Assembly (NCBI GenBank): GCA_903884125.1
Contig: CAISDR010000125.1
Location: forward strand, 1-5,794
Direction of reading: 5' to 3'
DNA length: 5,794 bases
Source: an uncultured bacterium
GTDB lineage: Bacteria; Pseudomonadota; Alphaproteobacteria; CAISDR01
In this document: in pieces, positions 1 to 5,787 of the stretch
How positions within the stretch are numbered: position 1 is the stretch's first letter
How the letters are laid out: each line of letters starts with the position of its first letter
Notes under the pieces: model-generated
Told to the model about the DNA's origin: nothing
The model's input: the letters and a program-made list of their open reading frames with translations, nothing else
Database searches by the model: none
Translations under genes and position numbers: made by a program

Positions 1-618
1 CATATCGCCCCAATGAACTTCGCGGCGGCCTTCGGCGTCCTTGTCCGTCAGGACTGAATACGCAGGATTCGGACCACCAATTGAAGTTGTTCGCGCCTTG
101 GTTGATGCGGCAAAATCCGCCACACCAAAATGCAGACTTTCATTGCGTTTGGACGCTGCGGCGATGGTATCCACATTTGCAAGACCCAAGGCACTTTCGA
201 TAATTAGCTCGAACCCAATCTTCTTCTTGCGGCCTGTTGCCCATTCAATCTGGCTGACCAGCATGTCAATTGCATAGACATCGGCGGCCGTGCCGACTTT
301 CGGGATCATGATCAGGTCCAGACGTTCGCCGCCGCGTTCGACCACGTCTACCACATCACGATAGCAATAGGGGGTGTCGAGGCCATTGATGCGCACTGAA
401 ATTGTCTTATTGCCAAAATCAACCTCGTTCAGCGCCTGAATGATGTTTTCGCGCGCGCGTGGCTTCTCGTCAGGTGAAACCGCATCTTCCAGATCCAGAA
501 AGATCACGTCGGCGGCTCCTTTGGACGCTTTTTCGAACAGCTCGGGCTTTGAACCCGGAACGGCCAGTTCAGAGCGGTTGAGGCGGACGGGTGCTTCTTC
601 GAAAGTGGTAAAACTCAC
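1..618 (-). CDS. mcl: L-malyl-CoA/beta-methylmalyl-CoA lyase, C-terminus beyond window edge
   Basis: This is a CoA-ester lyase of the HpcH/HpaI-CitE superfamily. Family members reversibly split malyl-CoA to acetyl-CoA and glyoxylate, and beta-methylmalyl-CoA to propionyl-CoA and glyoxylate, in the cytosol as late steps of the ethylmalonyl-CoA pathway. The first 206 of roughly 320 expected residues are visible. The frame runs open to base 1, so the gene is cut by the window rather than broken. Seen: FLDLEDAV (residues 40-47), RINGLDTP (76-83), MIPKVG (104-109), IIESALG (139-145) and FGVADFAAS (164-172). Counting from the GTG at 618, Arg76, Glu141 and Asp168 fall at the numbers I recall for substrate-binding Arg and Mg-binding Glu/Asp in Rhodobacter Mcl. 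This fixes the start, as does AGGAGGA at 623-629. An in-frame ATG at 657 would add 13 unlikely residues and has no good ribosome site. The catalytic Asp near residue 299 lies outside the window. A citramalyl-CoA lyase paralogue is less likely. Confidence 0.93.
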   Translation of the reverse strand, partial: MSFTTFEEAPVRLNRSELAVPGSKPELFEKASKGAADVIFLDLEDAVSPDEKPRARENIIQALNEVDFGNKTISVRINGLDTPYCYRDVVDVVERGGERLDLIMIPKVGTAADVYAIDMLVSQIEWATGRKKKIGFELIIESALGLANVDTIAAASKRNESLHFGVADFAASTKARTTSIGGPNPAYSVLTDKDAEGRREVHWGDM

Positions 619-622
619 AAAA

Positions 623-629
623 TCCTCCT
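623..629 (-). promoter_or_regulatory. Ribosome binding site of mcl (decides GTG start)
   Basis: On the minus strand AGGAGGA lies four bases before the GTG at 618. It is the strongest Shine-Dalgarno match in the window and selects GTG over the upstream in-frame ATG at 657. Confidence 0.85.
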
Positions 630-637
630 GGACAGCC

Positions 638-654
638 CGCCAGCCGTGCTGGCG
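638..654 (-). promoter_or_regulatory. Perfect stem-loop in the mcl leader
   Basis: CGCCAGC-CGT-GCTGGCG is a perfect 7-bp inverted repeat with a 3-base loop. It lies about 8 bases upstream of the mcl ribosome site and downstream of the predicted mcl promoter. It has no T-run, so it is not a classical terminator. It could be a leader hairpin affecting mRNA stability or translation, or a short operator. The structure is read directly from the sequence; the role is inferred. Confidence 0.45.
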
Positions 655-666
655 CATGAAGCGGCC

Positions 667-695
667 CTTATACGTGGACCAGCGCGTGCCAACAA
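667..695 (-). promoter_or_regulatory. Candidate sigma-70-type promoter of mcl
   Basis: On the minus strand TTGTTG (695-690) and TATAAG (672-667) are separated by exactly 17 bases. The -10 matches the consensus at five of six positions and the -35 mainly at its TTG. Transcription would start near 660. The ATG at 657 would then be almost at the 5' end of the mRNA, which again favours the GTG at 618. Predicted by eye only. Confidence 0.4.
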
Positions 696-856
696 GTCTT
701 GCGCGATGGTGGCAAAAATGCCTCTGTTCAGCCGATTTTCGGGCAAGTCTAGCCACCAAAGGCTGGCCTTGTATGTCATTCTTATCGCGGTCATGATTTT
801 TTAACGCCGAATCTGGCTAATATCAGTTGCGTAGATGCATTTTTGGACACCGCGCC

Positions 857-1315
857 ATGCCTGAGCCTACATTATTCCTAATCTGTGCCCTGCAGCCCGG
901 TCAGCGACCGCCTGGCATGCTGATGGGCAGCTTTGATGCGCGTGGTCCGACACGGGGTCGCGTTTTAAAAATGGCACGGGCGGCGCTGCGCAATGCAGTA
1001 GAGAAGGCAGCAGCACAACCAGCAGCTTGGTCATCCTATGACAGGATCGCATTGGTTGCAGTTGATTGCGATCTGCCGCCGACCCCACAGGGACCTAAAT
1101 TCATCGGGCAGAGTTTCAGGACCACACCCGCCTGGAAGGATTACGACGAAATCAGGGGTGAAATTGCCTCCGATCCTACTCGGTGGAATGCGTTAGCAAT
1201 CATTGAAAGTCACGGGCTGGCAGCCCTGTCCATGCAAGCACCCGCAAATAATGGTGGTGCGAATAAGGGCGGTCGCGCCGCAGGTATGGGCCGAGCGGGT
1301 CCGCCAAGGGTGTAA
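857..1315 (+). CDS. Hypothetical protein of 152 residues, family not recognised
   Basis: I do not recognise this protein. It opens with a hydrophobic stretch (TLFLICAL, residues 4-11), then a basic, probably helical part rich in Ala, Arg and Lys (about 30-55). A beta-strand-like IALVAVDCDLPP follows near 63-74, and the last 25 or so residues are a low-complexity Gly/Ala/Asn/Arg tail. The opening stretch is too short and lacks the basic start of a clear signal peptide. The ATG at 857 is chosen over a TTG at 827 because the extension has no ribosome site; the ATG itself has only a weak GGA nine bases upstream. Several AGG, TTA and CTA codons, which look uncommon in the neighbouring enzyme genes, mean it is weakly expressed, recently acquired or not a true gene. 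It is divergent from mcl and precedes the pentapeptide-repeat gene by about 110 bases. Confidence 0.45.
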   Translation: MPEPTLFLICALQPGQRPPGMLMGSFDARGPTRGRVLKMARAALRNAVEKAAAQPAAWSSYDRIALVAVDCDLPPTPQGPKFIGQSFRTTPAWKDYDEIRGEIASDPTRWNALAIIESHGLAALSMQAPANNGGANKGGRAAGMGRAGPPRV

Positions 1316-1426
1316 TCTGACAATTCCCGCTGGTCGGGCTTCCAAGCAATCCAAGACAAGGTTAAGACTAACGCAGTGTGTGGCGTTCTGATGTCTTTGC
1401 TCGTTTTGGGGAAGTGTGGCTCAAAG

Positions 1427-2737
1427 ATGAAATACGATCAGAAAAGCGCCGACGAGATTGTTGAAGCGCATACGCGCTACATCTTGAAGCAAAAAGGTGG
1501 CGCTCGCCTGAAGCTGACAATGGCTGACATGTCAGGACTGAATTTAACCGGGCGCAATCTTGAAGAGGCAGATATGCCGGGAACAGATCTGACCGGCACA
1601 ATCCTGGCCCGGTCAAATCTGCGTGGCGTGAATTTGTTTGGCGCAAATCTTACCAATACCGACCTCAGGCGCTGCGACCTAAAAGGCGCTGACCTAAGGG
1701 GTGCGCGAATGCGTGGCGCCAATTTTGAAGGTGCGCTACTTGAAAGCGTGGACCTGCGTGAAGGATCGCTGCTTAAATCCCACGGTGACGCCGGTATCGC
1801 CAATCACTATAAAGATGACAGAAAAACGGTGATGACCGCTGCCAGCTTTTCCGGTGCGAATTTCAACAGTGCCAAACTATCGGCAAATCTGTTCCTGGGC
1901 ACTGACCTTTCCTATGCCCAGTTCAAGGGTGCGAAACTGATTGGTGCAGAAATGGCCAACTGCAATTTCACCGGTGCTGATTTTGCCGGTGCTGATCTGA
2001 CCGGATCAAATTTCGCGGGCTCTTCTTTTAAAGGCGCAATCTTGCGGGGTGCAGTTCTGGACAACGCAAATTTTGAAGGCGCAGATCTTACCACAGCGAT
2101 GCTGCAGGATGCCAAGGTTGATAAGGTGAATCTGGACGTGGCAGCAATGTCCAGAACGCTTGAAGAGCTTTCGCTGCCCATAAGACAGATTATCCGTTCC
2201 CATTTTGAATGGATACAGACTGTTGGCCGAACAGGAATTCAGGCAGATCTGTCGGCGACAGATCTGTCAGGAATCAAACTGGAATCCGCTGATCTTTCCG
2301 CTGCAAACATGTCCAGTACGATCCTGACGCAGGCGCAGTTACGGAGGACAAAATTGGTTATGAGCGATTTGAGCGGTGCTTATTGTGAAGGTGCGGATTT
2401 CCGTGCTGCGGATTTACGTGGCATCGCGATGAAGGAATGCAATCTGGTCGGCGTGAATTTTGAAGAGGTGGATGCAAGCCCGATGATCGTTGAGGCAGGA
2501 AAAAGATCGGTACCATGGGGATCGAGCTTTGTGAATGCCAACCTTACTGGCGCAAATATGACTATGGCAAATTTCGAAGGGGCCGATTTTTCCCGCGCAA
2601 TTCTGTCACGGGCAGATCTGTCGGGCACAAATCTGCGCGGTGCCAAGTTCATCGAAGCAACACTCACCAATGTTGATCTGTCGCTGGCTGAAACAGCAGG
2701 CTGCGATTTCACCGGCGCCATTGGATATAAATCCTGA
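1427..2737 (+). CDS. Pentapeptide-repeat protein with two cap-plus-solenoid units
   Basis: Cytosolic-looking protein of 436 residues with no signal peptide or membrane segment. Most of it is runs of A(D/N)LXX pentapeptides, for example SGANF, TGADF, AGADL and RGADL. Such repeats fold into a right-handed quadrilateral beta-helix. Repeat blocks lie at about 28-112, 138-228, 271-349 and 368-430, separated by non-repeat stretches at 113-137, 229-270 and 350-367. Two helical caps, EIVEAH..Y at 10-18 and QIIRSHFEW at 254-262, each lead into a repeat block, so the protein looks internally duplicated. I recall similar His/Trp caps ahead of repeats in other bacterial family members. The ATG at 1427 was chosen because it opens directly into the cap; GTG 1376 and ATG 1391 lengthen it by 17 or 12 residues without a ribosome site. 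The 1427 start has only a distant GGGGAAG. No clear promoter is visible in 1316-1426. Function is unknown; gyrase inhibition, as in Qnr/MfpA, cannot be inferred. Confidence 0.9.
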   Translation: MKYDQKSADEIVEAHTRYILKQKGGARLKLTMADMSGLNLTGRNLEEADMPGTDLTGTILARSNLRGVNLFGANLTNTDLRRCDLKGADLRGARMRGANFEGALLESVDLREGSLLKSHGDAGIANHYKDDRKTVMTAASFSGANFNSAKLSANLFLGTDLSYAQFKGAKLIGAEMANCNFTGADFAGADLTGSNFAGSSFKGAILRGAVLDNANFEGADLTTAMLQDAKVDKVNLDVAAMSRTLEELSLPIRQIIRSHFEWIQTVGRTGIQADLSATDLSGIKLESADLSAANMSSTILTQAQLRRTKLVMSDLSGAYCEGADFRAADLRGIAMKECNLVGVNFEEVDASPMIVEAGKRSVPWGSSFVNANLTGANMTMANFEGADFSRAILSRADLSGTNLRGAKFIEATLTNVDLSLAETAGCDFTGAIGYKS

Positions 2738-2748
2738 AACTATAAAAT
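2721..2748 (+). promoter_or_regulatory. Weak candidate promoter for the luxR-type gene
   Basis: TTGGAT (2721-2726) and TAAAAT (2743-2748) lie 16 bases apart, over the end of the pentapeptide-repeat gene. The predicted transcript would start just past the ATG at 2749, which would suit use of the downstream GTG at 2845. The match is modest and found by eye; co-transcription from the upstream gene is equally possible. Confidence 0.22.
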
Positions 2749-3609
2749 ATGGTTAGCGGTTCAATCTCCATTGGACTGCGGAAAGGAATCTTTGCTAGAA
2801 CCGAAATAGCAATTTTTGGAAATACAAAGTACGGTAGGTTGTACGTGGCTTCAGATCATCCGTTGGCCGTTAAAGCGATTTTTGCTGATATAATCGAACT
2901 TTCAGCGAAATTGACGCAGGCAGAGAGTGTGGGTGATGCGGTCGCGCTTTTCGGCACCGCGCTGTCTTCGTTTTCACTTGATTATATTCTGGTATGGCGG
3001 CGCGTAAGTGGAAGTGTCGATCTGACCGGGCAGATTTTGGCGTCCACTTTCCCCGAAGCCTGGCTTTCGCTTTATTCTGAAAAGCAGTACTGGCGCTATG
3101 ATCCTGCTTTGGCGGGGATGTTGCGCACGGGACGCATTACTCGTTGGAGAAACAGGCAGATTTACAATGAGAGTGCTGATGTGAAAGCCAATAGCGTGCT
3201 TGAATCTGCCGCCCGGTTCGGACTGGTTGATGGGATGGTTGTGCCGGTTTTCGGGATCGGTGGATATATGGGTGCGGTATCCGTTGCAGGAACACGTTCC
3301 ATTCCAGATGAACCCTGGATCGACATTGCCATTCAGTCACTGGCAATTCCGCTATTTCAACGCATCTGGGATTTGCGCAAGATCACCCCTGACGTGGTCT
3401 ATAGCGATGAAATGCGGTTGACGCGGCGGGAACTGGACTGCCTGCGATGGGTCGCCAAGGGAAAATCCGACTGGGAAATTTCCCAGATACTGGAAATTTC
3501 TGAAAGTACGGTGCATTTTCACATTGAGAATGCAAAGCGTAAATTCAATTCCCAGAGCCGGATACAAGTCGTCGTGCGCGCATTTCTACTGGGTCTGATT
3601 GGCTTGTAG
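2749..3609 (+). CDS. LuxR-family acyl-homoserine-lactone-type receptor/transcription factor
   Basis: Quorum-sensing-type regulator with an N-terminal autoinducer-binding domain and a C-terminal LuxR/GerE helix-turn-helix (about 222-283). The six classical ligand-domain positions are present: Trp105 and Tyr109 (WLSLY), Asp118-Pro119 (YDP), Trp133 (ITRW) and Gly162 (DGMVVP). Spacing matches TraR 57/61/70/71/85 exactly and Gly113 within one residue. The DNA-binding part has the three invariant residues Glu228, Leu232 and Gly238 in LTRRELDCLRWVAKG. The start is unresolved. The coordinates give the longest frame (ATG 2749, no ribosome site). That puts the key Trp at 105, whereas known receptors have it near 57-84. 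GTG 2845, preceded by TAGG, gives 254 residues and Trp73 and is probably the true start. No luxI-type synthase or convincing lux box is in view, so it may be a solo receptor. Which ligand it binds cannot be read from the sequence. Confidence 0.92.
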   Translation: MVSGSISIGLRKGIFARTEIAIFGNTKYGRLYVASDHPLAVKAIFADIIELSAKLTQAESVGDAVALFGTALSSFSLDYILVWRRVSGSVDLTGQILASTFPEAWLSLYSEKQYWRYDPALAGMLRTGRITRWRNRQIYNESADVKANSVLESAARFGLVDGMVVPVFGIGGYMGAVSVAGTRSIPDEPWIDIAIQSLAIPLFQRIWDLRKITPDVVYSDEMRLTRRELDCLRWVAKGKSDWEISQILEISESTVHFHIENAKRKFNSQSRIQVVVRAFLLGLIGL

Positions 3610-3626
3610 TTCCGGTTAGAGTCGAA

Positions 3627-5618
3627 TTATGCCGCACGATTTCGGGGCGCCGCGACAAGTTCCACAATACGCGCCATGATGTCATTGATCTGATAGTCCT
3701 TTGGCGTAAACACCGCCGCCACACCGGATGCCTTCAATACCCGCTCGTCCTCGGGCGGGATAATCCCGCCGACAATGACGGGAATATCTGAAAGTCCTGC
3801 ATCGGTCATCCGCTTCATCACATCACTTACCAATGCGACGTGCGATCCGGACAGGATGGAAAGCCCGATCACGTGCACGCCTTCTTCCAGGGCAGCATTG
3901 ACGATTTCTGCCGGTGTGAGCCTGATACCTTCATAGACCACTTCAAATCCGCTATCGCGTGCGCGCACGGCGATCTGCTCGGCACCATTTGAATGGCCAT
4001 CAAGGCCAGGCTTTCCGATGAGGATTTTCAAACGCCGTCCCAGCTTGGCGGATGCAGCTTCAACGGCTGCCCGGACCTTGTCCAATTCCTGGGATGTGCC
4101 GATACTGGTTGACCGACCAACACCGGTTGGTGCGCGATATTCACCGAATACCCGGCGCAATGCCGCACTCCATTCGCCTGTTGTTACACCTGCTTTTGCA
4201 GCCCGAATGGAAGCTGGCATGATGTTTTCGCCTGAACGTGCGGCAGCCTCAAGCTGCGCCAGTGCGTCCATTGCCGCATTAGTGTCGCGTGCCGCGCGCC
4301 AGGCAATCAGGCGGGCGATCTGATCGGCTTCAACGCCGGGATCGACGGTCTGTATCTTGTCTTCACCGGCAGAAAGCGGTGAAGGTACTGTTTCGGTGAA
4401 TGCATTTACACCGATGACCGTCTGTGCACCGGTTTCGACGGCAGCAAGACGTCTTGAGTTGCTTTCAACCAGCCGCGACTTCATATAGCCGCTTTCAATC
4501 GCTGCCACCGCACCGCCCAGCTGTTCGATCCGCGCCAGTTCAGAAAGCGCACCGACTTTAAGTGCTGCGACCTTGGCGGCAACAACCGGTGAGCCATTGA
4601 ACAGGTCTTCATATTCCAGCAGGTCGGTTTCATAAGCGACAATCTGCTGCAAACGCAGCGACCATTGTTGATCAAACGGACGCGGCAGCCCCAGGGCTTC
4701 GTTCCAGGCTGGCAGTTGAACCGCACGGGCGCGGGCATCTTTTGACAATACCACCGCCAGCATTTCAATCAGGATACGATAGACATTATTTTCCGGCTGC
4801 TGTTCGGTGAGGCCTAATGAGTTTACCTGTACCCCATAGCGAAACCGCCTTTGTTTCGCGTCGGTAACGCCAAAACGGTCGCGGGTGATTTCGTCCCATA
4901 ATTCGACGAATGCCCGCATCTTGCACAACTCAGTGATGAAGCGGATTCCGGCATTTACAAAAAAGGAAATCGATCCGACTACCTGGCCAAACTTGTCAGC
5001 AGAAACCTGTCCGGATTTTTGCACGTTTTCCAAAACCGCAATCGCTGTGGCCAATGCAAACGCCAGTTCCTCTTCAGGTTCGGCACCCGCTTCCTGCAAA
5101 TGATATGAACAGATATTTGTGGGGTTCCACTTTGGCATTTCCACTTGGGTAAATGCGATGACATCCGTGATCAGTTTCAGACTGGGGCCGGGTGGAAATA
5201 TATAGGTTCCGCGTGACAGGTATTCCTTGATGATATCGTTCTGAACCGTGCCGGTAAGGGAGGGACGGGGGGCACCCTGTTCATCGGCGACCGCAATATA
5301 AAGGGCCAATAACCAGGCGGCCGTTGCATTGATTGTCATCGATGTGTTCATCGAAGCCAGCGGAATGCCATCAAATAAGGCGCGCATATCACCCAGATGC
5401 GAAATGGGGACGCCCACCTTGCCCACTTCACCACGTGCCAGCACGTGATCGGCGTCATAGCCGGTCTGTGTTGGCAGATCAAACGCCACCGACAGGCCGG
5501 TCTGGCCCTGCGAAAGGTTATGTTTGAACAATGCGTTGGACGCCGTGGCGGTTGAATGACCGGCATAGGTGCGGAAAATCCAGGGTTTGTCGCGTTCCGG
5601 CTTTGGCGCTGTTGTCAT
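3627..5618 (-). CDS. ecm: Ethylmalonyl-CoA mutase, coenzyme B12-dependent
   Basis: Cytosolic adenosylcobalamin-dependent mutase converting (2R)-ethylmalonyl-CoA to (2S)-methylsuccinyl-CoA, the defining carbon rearrangement of the ethylmalonyl-CoA pathway; historically named meaA. The 663 residues match the usual length. The N-terminal TIM-barrel substrate domain (about 10-400) has RTYAGHSTA, LSVAFDLPTQTGYD (42-55), MNTSMTINATA (90-100), GTVQND (123-128), ICSYHLQEAGA (169-179) and YGVQVNSLGLTEQQPENN (261-278). These are very close to Methylobacterium MeaA as I remember it, and distinguish it from methylmalonyl-CoA mutase, which is longer. The C-terminal B12 domain (about 528-655) has the base-off motif Asp540-x-His542-x-x-Gly545, then SILSGSH (587-593) and VGGIIPPED. 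No key residue is missing. The ATG at 5618 is preceded by GGGGAG ten bases upstream. It is divergent from a right-edge gene and tail to tail with luxR across 17 bp. Confidence 0.96.
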   Translation of the reverse strand: MTTAPKPERDKPWIFRTYAGHSTATASNALFKHNLSQGQTGLSVAFDLPTQTGYDADHVLARGEVGKVGVPISHLGDMRALFDGIPLASMNTSMTINATAAWLLALYIAVADEQGAPRPSLTGTVQNDIIKEYLSRGTYIFPPGPSLKLITDVIAFTQVEMPKWNPTNICSYHLQEAGAEPEEELAFALATAIAVLENVQKSGQVSADKFGQVVGSISFFVNAGIRFITELCKMRAFVELWDEITRDRFGVTDAKQRRFRYGVQVNSLGLTEQQPENNVYRILIEMLAVVLSKDARARAVQLPAWNEALGLPRPFDQQWSLRLQQIVAYETDLLEYEDLFNGSPVVAAKVAALKVGALSELARIEQLGGAVAAIESGYMKSRLVESNSRRLAAVETGAQTVIGVNAFTETVPSPLSAGEDKIQTVDPGVEADQIARLIAWRAARDTNAAMDALAQLEAAARSGENIMPASIRAAKAGVTTGEWSAALRRVFGEYRAPTGVGRSTSIGTSQELDKVRAAVEAASAKLGRRLKILIGKPGLDGHSNGAEQIAVRARDSGFEVVYEGIRLTPAEIVNAALEEGVHVIGLSILSGSHVALVSDVMKRMTDAGLSDIPVIVGGIIPPEDERVLKASGVAAVFTPKDYQINDIMARIVELVAAPRNRAA

Positions 5619-5635
5619 TTTGCAAGGCTCCCCAT
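5615..5635 (-). other. Six-codon mini-ORF overlapping the ecm start
   Basis: On the minus strand ATG GGG AGC CTT GCA AAA TGA begins at 5635. Its stop overlaps the ecm start codon as ATGA. It contains the ecm Shine-Dalgarno-like GGGGAG. It could couple leader translation to ecm, or simply be a by-product of a T-G-G-G-G-A ribosome site preceded by A. Confidence 0.25.
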
Positions 5636-5685
5636 CGATCTTTATTCAGCCCCAACTTCCCTCTGGAAAAGTCGTGCATTTCCAC

Positions 5686-5714
5686 ATTATTCTCCGTCTT
5701 TGTGCATTGCACAA
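5686..5714 (-). promoter_or_regulatory. Candidate ecm promoter with -35 inside the palindrome
   Basis: On the minus strand TTGTGC (5714-5709) and AATAAT (5691-5686) are exactly 17 bases apart. The -10 matches at five of six positions; the -35 carries TTG only. The -35 is one arm of the 15-bp palindrome, so a protein bound there would block RNA polymerase at ecm. The predicted leader is about 60 bases. Predicted by eye. Confidence 0.4.
5700..5714. promoter_or_regulatory. Perfect 15-bp palindromic operator between divergent genes
   Basis: TTGTGCA-T-TGCACAA is an exact 7-bp inverted repeat around one base, typical of a site for a dimeric regulator. It contains TGC-ATT-GCACAA, which fits the degenerate pattern TGCRNYGCASMA that I recall for PhaR (AniA), the PHB-responsive regulator of rhizobia and Paracoccus relatives. 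It overlaps the predicted ecm -35 and is centred about 52 bases upstream of the predicted start of the right-edge gene. The palindrome is seen directly; the identity of the binding protein is inferred. Confidence 0.65.
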
Positions 5715-5746
5715 CGATTTTGGGCGATCAATGACGGGCAAATCAC

Positions 5747-5752
5747 TATAAT
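5747..5752 (+). promoter_or_regulatory. Consensus -10 element for the right-edge gene
   Basis: TATAAT is a perfect -10 hexamer about 31 bases before the ATG at 5784. The hexamer 17 bases upstream (GCGATC, 5724-5729) is a very poor -35. This pattern suits a promoter that needs an activator, and the palindrome at 5700-5714 is the obvious candidate site. Confidence 0.45.
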
Positions 5753-5766
5753 TGCCTGCGACTTCA

Positions 5767-5787
5767 ATGGGGAAACCAACGTCATGA
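5767..5787 (+). other. Six-codon mini-ORF overlapping the right-edge gene start
   Basis: ATG GGG AAA CCA ACG TCA TGA ends in a stop overlapping the ATG at 5784, in ATGA fashion. It has the same length and the same ATGGGG opening as the mini-ORF before ecm, and includes the GGGGA ribosome-site-like sequence. Confidence 0.25.

Noticed and set aside
618..657. In-frame ATG at 657 as the mcl start.
   Set aside because: It lacks a good ribosome site, is nearly at the predicted transcript 5' end, and would shift Arg76, Glu141 and Asp168 away from family numbering.
711..722. GGCA-AAAA-TGCC inverted repeat upstream of mcl.
   Set aside because: A 4-bp arm is expected by chance in a window this size, and it has no clear position relative to the predicted promoter.
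440..796. Plus-strand ORF of 118 residues over the start of mcl.
   Set aside because: Most of it is antisense to well-conserved mcl coding sequence, and the translation has the Ser/Arg/Pro-rich look of a shadow frame.
813..826. CTG-N8-CAG dyad resembling a lux box upstream of the small ORF.
   Set aside because: Classical lux boxes have CTG-N10-CAG with matching flanks; here the spacing is two bases short and the flanks do not pair.
1326..1338. CCCG-N5-CGGG after the small ORF as a terminator.
   Set aside because: The stem is only 4 bp and no T-run follows.
1477..2721. Three long antisense ORFs rich in Ser-Ala-Pro and Arg repeats (about 1477-1803, 1912-2181 and 2380-2721, minus strand).
   Set aside because: They mirror the pentapeptide repeats: the regular codon pattern of A(D/N)LXX on the plus strand keeps one minus frame open and repetitive. 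No ribosome sites or independent protein features were seen.
2829..2844. GTAC-N8-GTAC just before the GTG at 2845, considered as an autoregulatory operator.
   Set aside because: GTAC is self-complementary, so the repeat is expected to look palindromic, and the symmetry does not extend beyond four bases.
5618..5627. TTGCAA over the ecm start, considered as a ScfR/PccR/RamB-type site.
   Set aside because: Only one six-base core is present, without the full TTTGCAAA or a second copy, and it overlaps the start codon.
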